A stretch of DNA of 64,000 nucleotides. Origin: Euphorbia lathyris (taxonomy: Eukaryota > Streptophyta > Magnoliopsida > Malpighiales > Euphorbiaceae). The DNA lies in contig NC_088918.1 of assembly GCF_963576675.1 (NCBI RefSeq), positions 58,299,501 to 58,363,500 on the forward strand, written 5' to 3'. Positions 44,462 to 56,817 of this stretch are shown here, in pieces. Under the pieces are notes generated by a model. That model was not told the DNA's origin and ran no database searches. It worked only from the letters and a program-made list of their open reading frames with translations. How positions within the stretch are numbered: position 1 is the first letter of the stretch; every line of letters begins with the position of its first letter. The translations under genes were made by a program, and so were the position numbers.

Positions 44462-46998
44462 ACTTATTCTTTCTTTATCTCTCTTTTTCTATGGTGTTTC
44501 CCTGCTCGGATGGGTGAATCTGACTAAGGTTTTCTATTTTGAGGTTGTAGAAGTTCTATTTGGTTAGTGATTTATTGTGAAACCCTAGAATGCACTTAGG
44601 GAGTGTTTGGTTAGAGACAAAGAAAGTAAGGAATGAGAATGGAATGAAATTCTCCCATTGCTAAAGTTTGGTTAACTAATATTAAACTAGTCGAAAATCC
44701 GTGCGATGCACGGGGTATGAAACTTTTATATAATTTAGATAAATAAATAAATTGACATATTTACTTTTAAATAATTTTATATCATGCTATGAAAAAAATT
44801 TATATTATGTATATTTGAAATTAATATATATTTTTTAATGATAATTCAAATTAAATTAATTTTAAAAATAATTGACTACTTTTTTTATAAAATTTTAACT
44901 AAAGATGAATGATTTATTTATTTTTACAAAATTCAATGATTTGTACTTTTTAGAAATTTTAATACATTTTCATATTCCAAATATTCTGTGAAACAATAAT
45001 AATAAAATAGCAGATTAATTAAGAAATATATTAGAATATAATAAAAAACCAAAAATTGAATTAAACTATAATTAAAATTAAAAATTATATTTACGATACA
45101 AAAGAATTACAATATACGTTAAACAAAAATTGAATTAAACTACAATTAAAATTAAATATTATATCTACGATACAAAAGAATTACAATCTATGTTAAAATG
45201 GAAGCAACATCAATATATTATTCTATAAACTATTACAATCAATACTTTTCTAATTTTGCATATGAAGAAACTTTATCAATTCAATATTTAAATATAAAAA
45301 AATAAAATTCGTAAGAATTCACAAATTCATCTTGATGATAATTATTTTAGTTGATGGAATTTCATGATCACCAAAAGAGAAGCTGTCTGATTAGAAAAAG
45401 CAAGTTTCTTACACCCAATTCCAATCACTGTGTAAAAGTCTAGAGTGAATTTTTATTCATCTAAAGTGTTCTTCATTTAGAGAGAACAATCTTGTATCAA
45501 CTGTAAAGGTTAGAAGAGTGGAGCAGAGTACTCGGTTTTAGTACTCAGTGGTAGAGAAAATCTGAGTGTTTGGTTATAGCGCTCAGTAGGATTGAGTAGA
45601 CGAATAGAGGATGGTACTCTTGCATACTCAATTGCTTTGTAAACGGTTTGTGCTCTACCTTTAAAGAGCTCAATAGTGGATTGAAAAAGCCCGGAAGGAT
45701 TCTGGGGACTGGACGTAGGCGGTGAGGCCGAACCAGGATAAGTCTGCTGAGTAATCTCTAACCCTTTCTCTTGATATATATATATATATATATATGTATG
45801 TGTTGCTTGCTTAAATTACTCAGTATATAATTTGTATAAGTCGACGCTGAGTAATCAGAGTGCTGAGTTGGAAGCTGACCTAAAGTGTTATCTCCCAACT
45901 CACAATTGAAACAACTCTACTCAGTGTCTGATTAAAACTGTCTCACACTTCACTCAGCCTTGCTGACCTAAAGCTGAGTTAAATTATCAAACATTAAATT
46001 AAGTCAGCCTTATTAAGCGAAAAAGTTATATTAGTTCCTAGCTCCCCCTCCCCTTGGAACTAATCCTATTACTTTACACGGGACCAACAACTTATTCTTT
46101 CTTTATCTCTCTTTTTCTATGGTGTTTCCCTGCTCGGATGGGTGAATCTGACTAAGGTTTTCTATTTTGAGGTTGTAGAAGTTCTATTTGGTTAGTGATT
46201 TATTGTGAAACCCTAGAATGCACTTAGGGAGTGTTTGGTTAGAGACAAAGAAAGTAAGGAATGAGAATGGAATGAAATTCTCCCATTGCTAAAGTTTGGT
46301 TAACTAATATTAAACTAGTCGAAAATCCGTGCGATGCACGGGGTATGAAACTTTTATATAATTTAGATAAATAAATAAATTGACATATTTACTTTTAAAT
46401 AATTTTATATCATGCTATGAAAAAAATTTATATTATGTATATTTGAAATTAATATATATTTTTTAATGATAATTCAAATTAAATTAATTTTAAAAATAAT
46501 TGACTACTTTTTTTATAAAATTTTAACTAAAGATGAATGATTTATTTATTTTTACAAAATTCAATGATTTGTACTTTTTAGAAATTTTAATACATTTTCA
46601 TATTCCAAATATTCTGTGAAACAATAATAATAAAATAGCAGATTAATTAAGAAATATATTAGAATATAATAAAAAACCAAAAATTGAATTAAACTATAAT
46701 TAAAATTAAAAATTATATTTACGATACAAAAGAATTACAATATACGTTAAACAAAAATTGAATTAAACTACAATTAAAATTAAATATTATATCTACGATA
46801 CAAAAGAATTACAATCTATGTTAAAATGGAAGCAACATCAATATATTATTCTATAAACTATTACAATCAATACTTTTCTAATTTTGCATATGAAGAAACT
46901 TTATCAATTCAATATTTAAATATAAAAAAATAAAATTCGTAAGAATTCACAAATTCATCTTGATGATAATTATTTTAGTTGATGGAATTTCATGATCA
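43745..46998. repeat. 1.63-kb tandem duplication (LTR end + flank + Helitron end)
   Basis: Unit 1 is 43745-45370 (1,626 bp) and unit 2 is 45371-46998 (1,628 bp). By eye they differ only in the length of a TA microsatellite. Each unit holds the last 717-719 bp of the SIRE LTR (second copy 45371-46089), 225 bp of flank H and 684 bp of the minus-strand Helitron's 3' end. The sequence CCAA occurs at both original breakpoints, giving 4 bp of microhomology. Confidence 0.93.
44687..45370 (-). mobile_element. Truncated Helitron end (first unit of the tandem duplication)
   Basis: Copy of the 3'-terminal 684 bp of the Helitron at 46315-49371, starting with the inverted CTAG and hairpin. It is cut at the duplication junction. 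A 74-bp tandem repeat is at 45051-45198. Confidence 0.85.
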
Positions 46999-49371
46999 CC
47001 AAGTATTCGAATTCAATTATTCATTCTGCTACAATAACCCAATATATCTAACTGAATCAGTTTAAGATGATGATTTCTCCTATTTTCATCTCGTAATATC
47101 TCATCAAGACATTCGATCAATTTATTCTTCATTTTTTCACTATATAGAATATCAGCCATACTCGCAGATATCACTTATTTGACTTCATTAATATTTTCTA
47201 ATAATTATATATTCTTGAATTTTGTAAGTAAGAAAAACAAACAAAAGAATTGAAAAAAAAATGAAGGGACGAAAAAGATAATTAGGAGAGAACCATCTTC
47301 CTCTCGGGTTTTTTTTTTTTTTTTTGCAAATAAGAGAGAATGTCGAGACATAAGAGTATAAAGAGGAGAGTGAAAATATTTTTTTCCCATTAATTAAACA
47401 TTTTATTTTTTCTTAATGAAGTATTAAGTCCATAAATTAATTTTAGTTAAATAGAATTAAATTGCAATTGTAACCACTCAGTATAAAAAAACATTTTATA
47501 ATTAATATGTGAAATTAATTATAATCATTATGCTCAACATTTGAGAATTTGAAGAGATTCAAATAATAATATTTTCTTAATTAATATTTTTCAATAATTT
47601 GTCCTATGATCATATTTCATTTTCATCTGTTAAAAACTCTTGAAATACTAACAATTTTGTACGAACCATAATATAATAGTTAAAAATTATATAAGCCAAT
47701 GTTGCAAAAGCAATTATCTCAATATTCATAATTAATGTACATTTTTAGGATTTTGAGCATCAAAATTTATTTTTATTTACCTTGATTTTGAATTCGTATC
47801 TAGCATATCCACATTCTTCAAGAATAAACATCTTATCAAGCGTATTAGACGCTTACAATCTCCTTGTCTAAAAAATTGGAAAAAAAATAACTTTTTGATA
47901 ATAATAATATAACGTAAACTTCATTGTAAGTATAATATTCCAATATCTCTTTAATATTTTATTTAATATGTCTCAAACTTCAATGAACAACTATCGTGTG
48001 AAACTTTATATATATTTGTACCGAAATGCATAAAAATAAAAATTCAATCCATATCAATTAGCTAAACTCAAACTAAAAAAAATGAGTGGATTTCAACAAG
48101 TTCCGAATTAGAAAAATTAATCTAACTTCAATTAAAACTAAAAATTGAGTTCATAAAAAGCCGAAAATCTAAATTTTAGTTAGAATTAACAATCAAAACG
48201 ATAACACCTAGGAACATATACTAAAAAAGAATGCAAATATACAAAATCTTTATTTTAGTCATTTTGAAAAATAAATAAATAAATAAATAAGAAAACATGG
48301 ATAAGGTAGCGAGAGGTATGGAATCTGGATAACGACAGAAATGGAATTTCATCTCTGAAAGATGAAACTATAACAACAATTGTTTAATAAAAATAAAACA
48401 ACAGCACAATTGAGAAAGGCAAAAATTGAGTTCATATAAAGCCGAAAATCTAAATTTTAGTTAAGAGTTAGCAATCGAAACGATAACACCTAGCAACATA
48501 TACTAAAAAAGAATACAAATTTATAAAATCTTTATTTTAGTCATTTTGAAAAAAAAAGACAAATAAAAAAGAAAACATGGATAAGGTAGCGAGAGGTATA
48601 GAACCTAGGTAACGATAGAAATGAAATTTCATCTCTGAAAAATGAAACTATAACAACTATTGTTTAATAAAAAGAAAACAACAACACAATTGAGAACAAA
48701 AATATCTACAACATATGAAAAAAAATCGAATAATTACTTTGAGAAACATAAGAATTTCTTGTAATTTTTGACACTTTTGTGTTTTCCGGTTTTAGTTGTT
48801 CATGCATCTTCTATTTCTGTCGGATTTCTTCAATTGAAGCTATCAGTTAGGAAAAAAAAAAGACAAATAAAAAAGAAAACATGGATAAGATAGCGAGAGG
48901 TATAGAACCTGGGTAACAACAGAAATGAATCTGAAAGATGAAACTATAACAACTATTGTTTAATAAAAATAAAACAACAATATAATTGAGAACAAAATAA
49001 CTACAACATATGAAAAAAATCGAATATTTACCTTCAGAAATATAATACTATCTATCGTGACCAATGAATATAATGGTGGAATACTATCTATCATGCTTTA
49101 TATAGAAGTTTTTTGTGACTTTTGGATTTCATTTGCTTTGTGTTTTTTCATCTTCCCGTAACTCTTGCTTTTTTATTATTTTATTTAATAGGCTAGTAAT
49201 TATTTAATATATTATAAATATAAATTTGTTATTTTTAATTAATTAAATATTTATTTTTAATTAATTAAATATTTTTAATCTGATTTTTTACTACGTTGAC
49301 AACTCATCAAAAAGACCTCTAAAACACGTCTTCTCATTTCTCTCTGCTTCCGTAATTATATATAGTATAGA
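46315..49371 (-). mobile_element. Non-autonomous Helitron on the minus strand
   Basis: Read on the minus strand it begins TCTATACTATATATAATTACGG (at 49371) and ends with the hairpin CCGTGC-ATC-GCACGG, then ATTTTCGACTAG (at 46315). It is inserted between A and T. Flank copy 1 (about 30985) shows the uninterrupted sequence TATTAAATTTGGAG. The 3,057 bp are very AT-rich and hold no gene. A 281-bp unit is repeated (48141, 48422 and a partial copy from about 48850 to 49045). A 74-bp tandem repeat occupies about 46679-46826. Confidence 0.9.
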
Positions 49372-51312
49372 TTTGGAGTGGAATCACATTCCCTTGAATA
49401 TAGGAATGAATGATTTCTCCTCTTTACCCCCATCAATCAACTTTGGTTCCCACCTTACTTCAAACACCCGCGTTTCTTTTTTTTATTATCACAGCCTAAA
49501 TTTCATTTAAAAATTGTTTGATATATTTTTGTCAAAAAAAAATCATTTGTTATATTGCACGTCTGACATAAATTAATGGTTGAATGAAATAACAATTCAT
49601 TGATATTCAACGCAGTAATATACTGTAATCTATTTTTATATATATAATATAATTAAGGCATAAAGCCCAATTGAGCCCCTAATCTATACATCAAAAATCA
49701 ATTGAGCCCTTATTCTTCTAAAATCATCAAACCAGTCCTATACTTTAGGAAAATGAACAGTTGGACACCTGTTGAAGAGAGAACTAAATGACACACTTTA
49801 TGCTATCAAAATTGGACGCAAATGTTGGACTTTTGATAGAACAAGAAATAAGATTACAAGGACTTGATACCTATATTGAATTTGACAAAAAAAAACTACC
49901 GAAATTCAAATTAAAAATTGCTGGAAACCGAACATCAACTCAACTTACATATAATTGGAAGTTGATTGATAAGACAAAATGAATAAATAGGTGATCAACT
50001 CAACTTTCATATATACCAGAGAGAAATATAAGAAATGAAAATTTCATTACTACTGAAAATGTTTTTCAACTCAAATACGCAAACAAACTTATTTTGCATC
50101 ACATATTGGTCCAAAGTTCTAACCCATTACATATCTTACATTGAATTCTTATTGTAGGTGATGGAAGAAACAATAAGAATTGTTAATGTTTCACAAACTA
50201 TGTTCAGATTGGAAACCGAAGTTGTGGAGTTTAACGATAATTAACAAAACTATGAACCCAATTTAATTTTAAATCCTAACTAACTATATATGCAATTCAA
50301 GTTATAGAATACCAAAAGGTTGAATAGTAATTACGTGAAGTCGATACCTACATTTAGATCCTCAAAACTTTGACGACACAATATGCTTTAACCCTGATAG
50401 ATGGGATGTAAGATTCCTTAATTTGGATTTCTTTGAAAACTAATAAAATATAAAGGCAAAAAAGCATCATGAGACCCATGATCTTTTATTGTTTGGTGCA
50501 TTAAGCCTTTGATATTTTATTTTCACTCACATTAAGCCTCTAGTGACCATCAAACTTAGTTTTGAATATAAAACTCGAGTAACATAGTGTTATACATTTC
50601 ACATGCGTTAGAAATTTGTACTTTTAACAGTTCGAATTTTTTTATATAATATAATTAAGGTAAAAAACATTTTGAGATTTTTTATTTGGACATATTAAGT
50701 CCTTAATTATTTATTTTTAATCTCATTAAACTCCTGCTTATTTATAGTTTTTCTATAGTCATATTATATATATCAAAAAATTATTTTTAAACGGTGAAAA
50801 ATAAAATTTGAAGTACATGTGAAATGAATAACATCATATTAATTGAAATTAAGTTACATCATAATCAAATGGTACAAATAGACCTATTACATCAATTCTA
50901 GTCCTAAATAACTATTAAACCTGCAAAACCCATAAACGTTAGTCGTGAGACATTGGGACCCGTCTTTCGGATTTAACTACGACCTCGGACTCGATCAAGT
51001 AGGACTCACCAAAGCCTATGAGATCTAACAATGAGCATTCAATTATATCCACAACCAAAATACCCCTCTTAACCCGAGATTGACTTTATTCCATACAAAT
51101 GTATATTAGAATATAAATACACAGTAAACATAAATTTACCGAAAATAACATATTCCTATAGCACCTGAACCAAGACAGAATTCTATCTGTCTATCTCTGA
51201 CGTCGATCGGCAACATATGTCGTCGATCGGCGGCTACATACTGCAGATAGCATATTTCAGAAAATGGCAGAAACCCGAAATAAGCACGAAATAAGCCAAA
51301 CAAGTTGCAAAC
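49372..51312. repeat. Flank H, copy 2 (continuation after the Helitron)
   Basis: It continues flank H from 44462-44686 (and 46090-46314 in the duplicated unit) and matches 30981-32911 with scattered substitutions and small indels, including a 10-bp tandem gain near 51275. The 64-codon ORF at 49788 is not conserved in copy 1 and is not credible. Confidence 0.88.
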
Positions 51313-51682
51313 TTAAAGGAAAAAGCTTTTAGAGCGTTTTCCGAGTTTGTATTGTGGTAGACCCATGAACACGAAGACTCCAGGACTTTAAATAGTGACC
51401 CGAATCCGAAAGTTGATAATCAGAAAGGGTCCCGGAAGACTAGAAAAGCGATTCTAAATAAGTTTTATAACCAAATTGTAACAATAATGAAAGGTTTTAA
51501 ACCCGAAACAATAATCCCTGAAAGCTCAGTGACTTTAGGAATAAAAAATACAGTGAATGGATTATGAGAAATATGATTTCGCATGTATAAACTTGTATTA
51601 GTGTTTGATTTGGGTGTTTAAACTCTCAAAAGTGTAATCAAAATGGTTGAAGAACTCTATTTTCTCTTTTTTTCTTTCTTTG
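51313..51682. other. Unique flank, nothing recognised
   Basis: Sequence beyond the duplicated part of flank H. No gene or element was identified. Confidence 0.6.
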
Positions 51683-52221
51683 TAAGGTCTTTTTGTGTTG
51701 TAAAATCTCTTTTTTGTCAAAAAAATGTTTTCCAAATCTATTTTTTCTCTCTCCTTCATCTGCCAATTTTCTACCGAATGTATATTGAATTTGGCAAAAA
51801 AACTATTGAAATTTAAATTAAAAACTGGTGGAAACCATCCATCGCAGCCGATCGGATACTGACGTGGCAGAGACGTCGCTTTGGTTTTTAAAAACGACAT
51901 ACTTTGACTAAAAACAATTTTTCAAACTAAAAGACGGGGTTCAGATCCTGGCTCATGTTCCCCTACAATGTGACACTGATCCCACCTACGTAAACCGTAA
52001 CCAAGTAACATAGTATCATCACTATGGTCGGAAAAAGTCTACACTCACATCAGTGTCAACCTATCATATCCCAAATATACTAGACCCACTCAAGTCCATA
52101 GTTAAGGCTCGTTTTAAGCCTGTAAATTACAGGGTATAATTGGAAGTTTGATTGATAAGACAAAATGAATAAATAAATGATCAACTCAACTTTCATATAC
52201 CAGATTGAAATATAAGAAATG
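51683..52221. repeat. Unclassified repeat R, copy 1
   Basis: Positions 51683-51857 match 60768-60937 closely (AAGGTCTTTTTGTG...CCGATCGG). Positions 51775-51838 and 52139-52221 also match neighbouring parts of flank H (49870-50041), separated here by about 300 bp of extra sequence. It ends exactly where Tat coding sequence begins. Confidence 0.7.
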
Positions 52222-52226
52222 GAATT

Positions 52227-55200
52227 GAAACAGATGCATGCTGGGAACTGGCCAGAGAGATTGAAAGGCTTATTGAGAGAGGAAAGCTGGATAGGTTCAT
52301 CCAGAATGATGAGAAAGGAGATGGTGATAAGCCAAAAGATGATTCAAAGAAAAATGCTAAAGGTGTCATTAACGTCATCGCTGGCGGACCAGGATATCAT
52401 CCTACAGTGAAGAAATCGAGAACTACCGCCCTTGATAGAGCTTCACTTAACCACCCATTTGCAGACATTGGTCCCGCGATCCCTCCGCATGCAGATGCTC
52501 TCGTTATCACCATGATGGTAGAAGGATGGGAAATGAAGCGAGTGATGATAGACACTGGCAGTTCATGCAATGTCATCACTAGAGGGGCATTCGCCAAACT
52601 TAAAGTTGATCCTATCCAGATAGAGACCACCATCGTGGACATCTTGGGGGTAACAGGCCACACGATCCAAACAAAGGGACAAGTGACTCTGGAATGTGAG
52701 CTGGCGGATGAGGATCAAGCATGGATTGGAGACCTTGAATTCTCCATTATGGATGGACAATTAGCATACAACATCATCCTGGGATGCCCTTTTATCTCAG
52801 AAGTGGCGGCTCTAATATCGATACGCCATTTGACGATGTACATCCCTACGGCCAAGGGAGGAGTGATGATCAAGGGGAATCAGAAAGTTGCTCAAGAGAC
52901 ATACTCGGCATCCTTATCAATTCGCCCGCAGTCTAAGGATGATGAAGAGGATGAGCTTGTTACAACGGCCCTTGGAGATACAGAAATGTTCCTCATTGCG
53001 GATGGAAAGCAAGTGCGGATCACCAAAGGATTGAGAGCTGAAATCAAGGATGATGTTACGAAGGTTCTCCTCGAGTCAAAGGACGTGTTCGAATGGAAAG
53101 ATGAGATCCTCACAGGGGTCAGTCCAGACGTGATCACTCATAAACTCAATATCGCCGAAGATGCGATTCCTGTAGCTCAGAAGAGAAGGAATCATGGTCC
53201 GGAGAGACAGAAAGTGATCAAGGAGGAGATATCTAAACTGAAAAAGGCAGACGCCATTGAGGAAGTTATTTATACATAATGGCTGGCGAACGTGGTCCTG
53301 GTTAAAAAGGCAGGCGAATCATATCGCATGTGTAACGACTTCACGGACCTTAATAAGGCATGTCCTAAAGACAACTACCCTTTGCCTTGCGTTGATATTC
53401 TAGTTGATGGAACAGCAGGACATGCCATATATTCCTTCACAGATGTGAAATCGAGCTATCATCAGATTCCCATGGAGCCATCTGACAGAATCAAAACTTC
53501 CTTTGTAACTCACCAGGCAACCTATTGCTTTAAGGTCATGCCTTTTGGGCTCAAGAATGCTGGAGCTACTTACCAGCGGATGATGAACAAGATATTCGAA
53601 GGAAGAAAGGGTGATAACTTCTCAGTGTACGTGGATGACATGATCATTAAAAGCACCACAATGGAAAAGCATGCAGAGGACATAAGAGAAGTCTTAGGAG
53701 TCTTTCACCACCACAACATTAAGCTAAACCCAGAGAAGTGTACCTTCGGGGCAACTTATGGAAAGTTCTTAGGATATATGATCAGTCAGAAAGGAGTAGG
53801 CCCCAATCCAGACAAGATCAAGGTTGTATTGAATATGAAAGCGCCGCAAAATGTTAGAGAAGTGCAACGCCTCAACGGGCGGATCATAGCACTTGGCCAA
53901 TTCATCTCATGCTCTGCTCGTAGGTGCCAGCCATTCTATGAGGTGATCAAGAAACAAAAGACGTTTGAGTGGAATGAAGACTGTAAACAGGGCTTTGAAG
54001 GGATCAAGAGTTTCCTCACATAACCACCTCTAATGAGTCGGCCCCTTGAAGGTGAGGATCTATACATGTATGTTTCTGTCACTGATAAAGCAGTTTGTAC
54101 AGTTATGATCAGAGAATAAGGAGGTCAACAATACCCAATCTACTATGTTAGCAAAGTCTTGAAGGATGTCGAGACTTGGTATTCAAGATTGGATAAAATG
54201 GCACTCGCCGTGGTCACAACCTCCATCCGCCTCAGACCCTATTTTCAGGCTCACACAGTTATCGTCCGCGCCAACATACCTATGAGGAAGGTATTACAAA
54301 AGCCAGAAACTTCAAGAAGGTTAATGGAATGGGCAATCCGCCTGGGAAAGTTTGACGTCCGCTATGAAGGCAGATCTGCCCTAAAAAGCCAAGTCTTGGC
54401 AGACTTTGTGAACGAATTCACCGAGGAGGGCGTTAATCTTCCTAGACCGAAACTGGAGGAATGGACGATGTACACCGATGGCGCTTCATCAGTGGAAGGT
54501 GCTGGAATAGGCGTAGTGATCAAGGGACCTCATTACATCAAGTTACATTATGCAGCAAAACTAGAATTCCCCGCAACAAACAATGCTGCAGAATACGAGG
54601 CCTTGATACTGGGGTTACGCCTGTTGAAGGAAATTACACCAGAACGGGTTGTTATCTACAACGACTCCAAGCTAATGGTCAACCAGGTAATCAAAAACTT
54701 TGATGTGAAAGACGAAACTTTGGTCAAATATGTAGAGGAGGCCAAGAAGCTACTGAACCACTTGGAAACCAAAGAAATGAAATGGGAGTTAGTTCACGTG
54801 CTTCGAGGATCAAACACAGAAGCGGATCACCTGGCTAAGATGGCTTCCAGCAAGGATCAGTGGGTGGATCTACAATGCCCATTTGAAGTAAAAACCATAC
54901 CGACATTCGCCCCAGAAGTCATAGCTTTTCTTACATCCGCCGTGGGAGACTGGAGATCGCCGATCTAGCAATATCTTGCGAATGGAACTTTGCCTCAAGA
55001 CAAAGAAGAAGCCAGTAGGACGGTAAGAAAAGCAGCATACTTCTCTATAGTAAATGATCACCTGTACAAAAAATCTTTTAGCCAGCCTTGGTTGAAGTGT
55101 GTTACAACAGAAGATGGACAGAAGATCATTAAAGAGCTGCATGAAGGTGCTTGTGGAGCCCATGAAGCATCCACCTCCATTCTCAAAAATTCCAGGCTAT

Positions 55201-56191
55201 CTGGATTCTATTGGCCGACTGTAGAGCTTGACGCTCAGAAGCTGGTGGAGTCATGTCACAACTGCCAAGTCCATGCAAATGAATCCCACACGGCTAAACA
55301 TCTACAAAATCTCATCATTGAGGGACGACCTTTCGCCACATGGGGTATCGACATTGTTGGTCCTTTTCCCCCACCAAGAGACAAAGGAAATACGTGGTGG
55401 TAGCCGTTGATCACTTCACAAAGTGGGTAGAAGCCGAAGCTGTTTCCTCCATAAGTGCAGAGCGAATGGTTGAGTTTGTAAGAGATAATATCGTCGGAAG
55501 ATTTGGAATCCCCCACACAATTATCACCGATAATGGAACGCAGTTCAATTGTGGGGAGTTCAGGTCATTTTGCGAAAGTCAAGGCATCCAGAATAGATTT
55601 GCCTCAGTATATTACCCTCAATCTAATGGAATGACCGAAGTCACCAATCGAACGATCGTGAAAGGCATAAAAAAGAGATTGGGCGAGCATAAGAAGAAAT
55701 GGACGTATCAGCTGATGAATGTCCTATGGGCATACAGAACCACTCCTCGAACTGCAACAGGTGAAACACCATTCGCCCTCACATACGGAGTGGAAGCCGT
55801 CATTCCAATAAAAGTTCAGATCCCAAGTGACAGAGTTATATTCTATTGCGAGGAAAAGAACGATAAAAGGTTGAGGGAAAGTCTCGATCAACTGGAGGCA
55901 AAAAGGGAGAAGGCGTATGTCTGAATCGCCGCCTACAAGCAAAGGATTGCGGCTTATCATGATAGACACGCCAAGCTCGTGGATCTGAATCAAGGATATT
56001 TGGTGCTCCGGAAAGCTGACAAAATTCAATCCATGGAGGGCAAAGGAAAGTTGGGAGTCACATGGACGGGACCATACAAGATAGTCACTAAGGTTGGACC
56101 CGCCACCTTCAAGATTCAAGACATGGAGGGGAACACGTTACCCCGGACGTGGAATATCCAGAACCTCCGCAAGTACTTCACCAGAGAGTAA
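52227..56191 (+). pseudogene. pol: Tat gag tail and pol, broken
   Basis: The frame runs from 52227 to 55403 with stops TAA 53277, TAA 54021, TAA 54117 and TAG 54966. It shifts near 55385 and continues to 56191 with TGA at 55922. Gag tail: CWELAREIERLI. Protease: MIDTGSSCNV (about 52545). RT: MCNDFTDLNKACPKD and YVDDMIIKS (about 53630). Gypsy RNase H is degraded (about 54030-54420). The second RNase H reads TMYTDGASS, ATNNAAEYEAL and YNDSKL (54468-54850). Integrase has HEAST...CHNCQVH, WGIDIVGPF, ITDNGTQF and NGMTEVTNR, with a WTGPY-type C-terminus near 56065. Confidence 0.92.
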
Positions 56192-56817
56192 AATGTAATC
56201 AAGGTCTTGAGTACTCTTTTTCCTTTAGTAAGGTTTTATCCCATGCGGTTTTTCTTATTAAAGGTTTTAATGAGGCTCACGTAAAAGACCCAGTTGTTGT
56301 AATAAGGCGAATCGCCATTCAATAAAGAGAAATTTTCATTTGCAATTTTCTTCTTAAGTATCTTTTTGCAGAAATATAAATATTCCAGATTCAAAAAGGG
56401 GAGGCAACAAAATCATTCCCATGGTAGAGCAATGTCGTCATAGCATATCTACCTTCTCCTCAAAGATATGAGAACAATCAAACTCGGATGGCGGATCAAT
56501 ATACCTCAAAGATAGGAAATGATTAACCGCCATCAGAGATGGATTAAAAATTTCTCAGACGTGAGATCTTTACATCCTCAAATATTCTTCTCAAAGAAGA
56601 GTATCAAGACCTAGTGGCGGATCAATTCACCTCAAAAAGGAATAAAAGCTTCAATCCTTCAAAAAGGCTCACACTCTAAGGTATGGCTAGCCACCTACCC
56701 TGAACTAGCAAAATAAGTCCTAAATCCAAGAAATTTACTTGCTGAAAGATATAAAGCAAAAAGTAAAATTAATAGGCAAAAGGATTCAAACAAAAAATTG
56801 TACTTAGTTACATTAAG
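56192..56817. other. Tat intergenic spacer between pol and antisense gene
   Basis: Noncoding. An AATAAA signal (56320-56325) follows pol. GGCGGATCAAT...ACCTCAAA occurs twice (about 56489 and 56612). The 3' ends of pol and the antisense gene converge here. Confidence 0.65.

Noticed and set aside
49788..49982. 64-codon ORF in flank H copy 2
   Set aside because: The frame is broken in flank copy 1 although the DNA is nearly identical. No conservation as protein.
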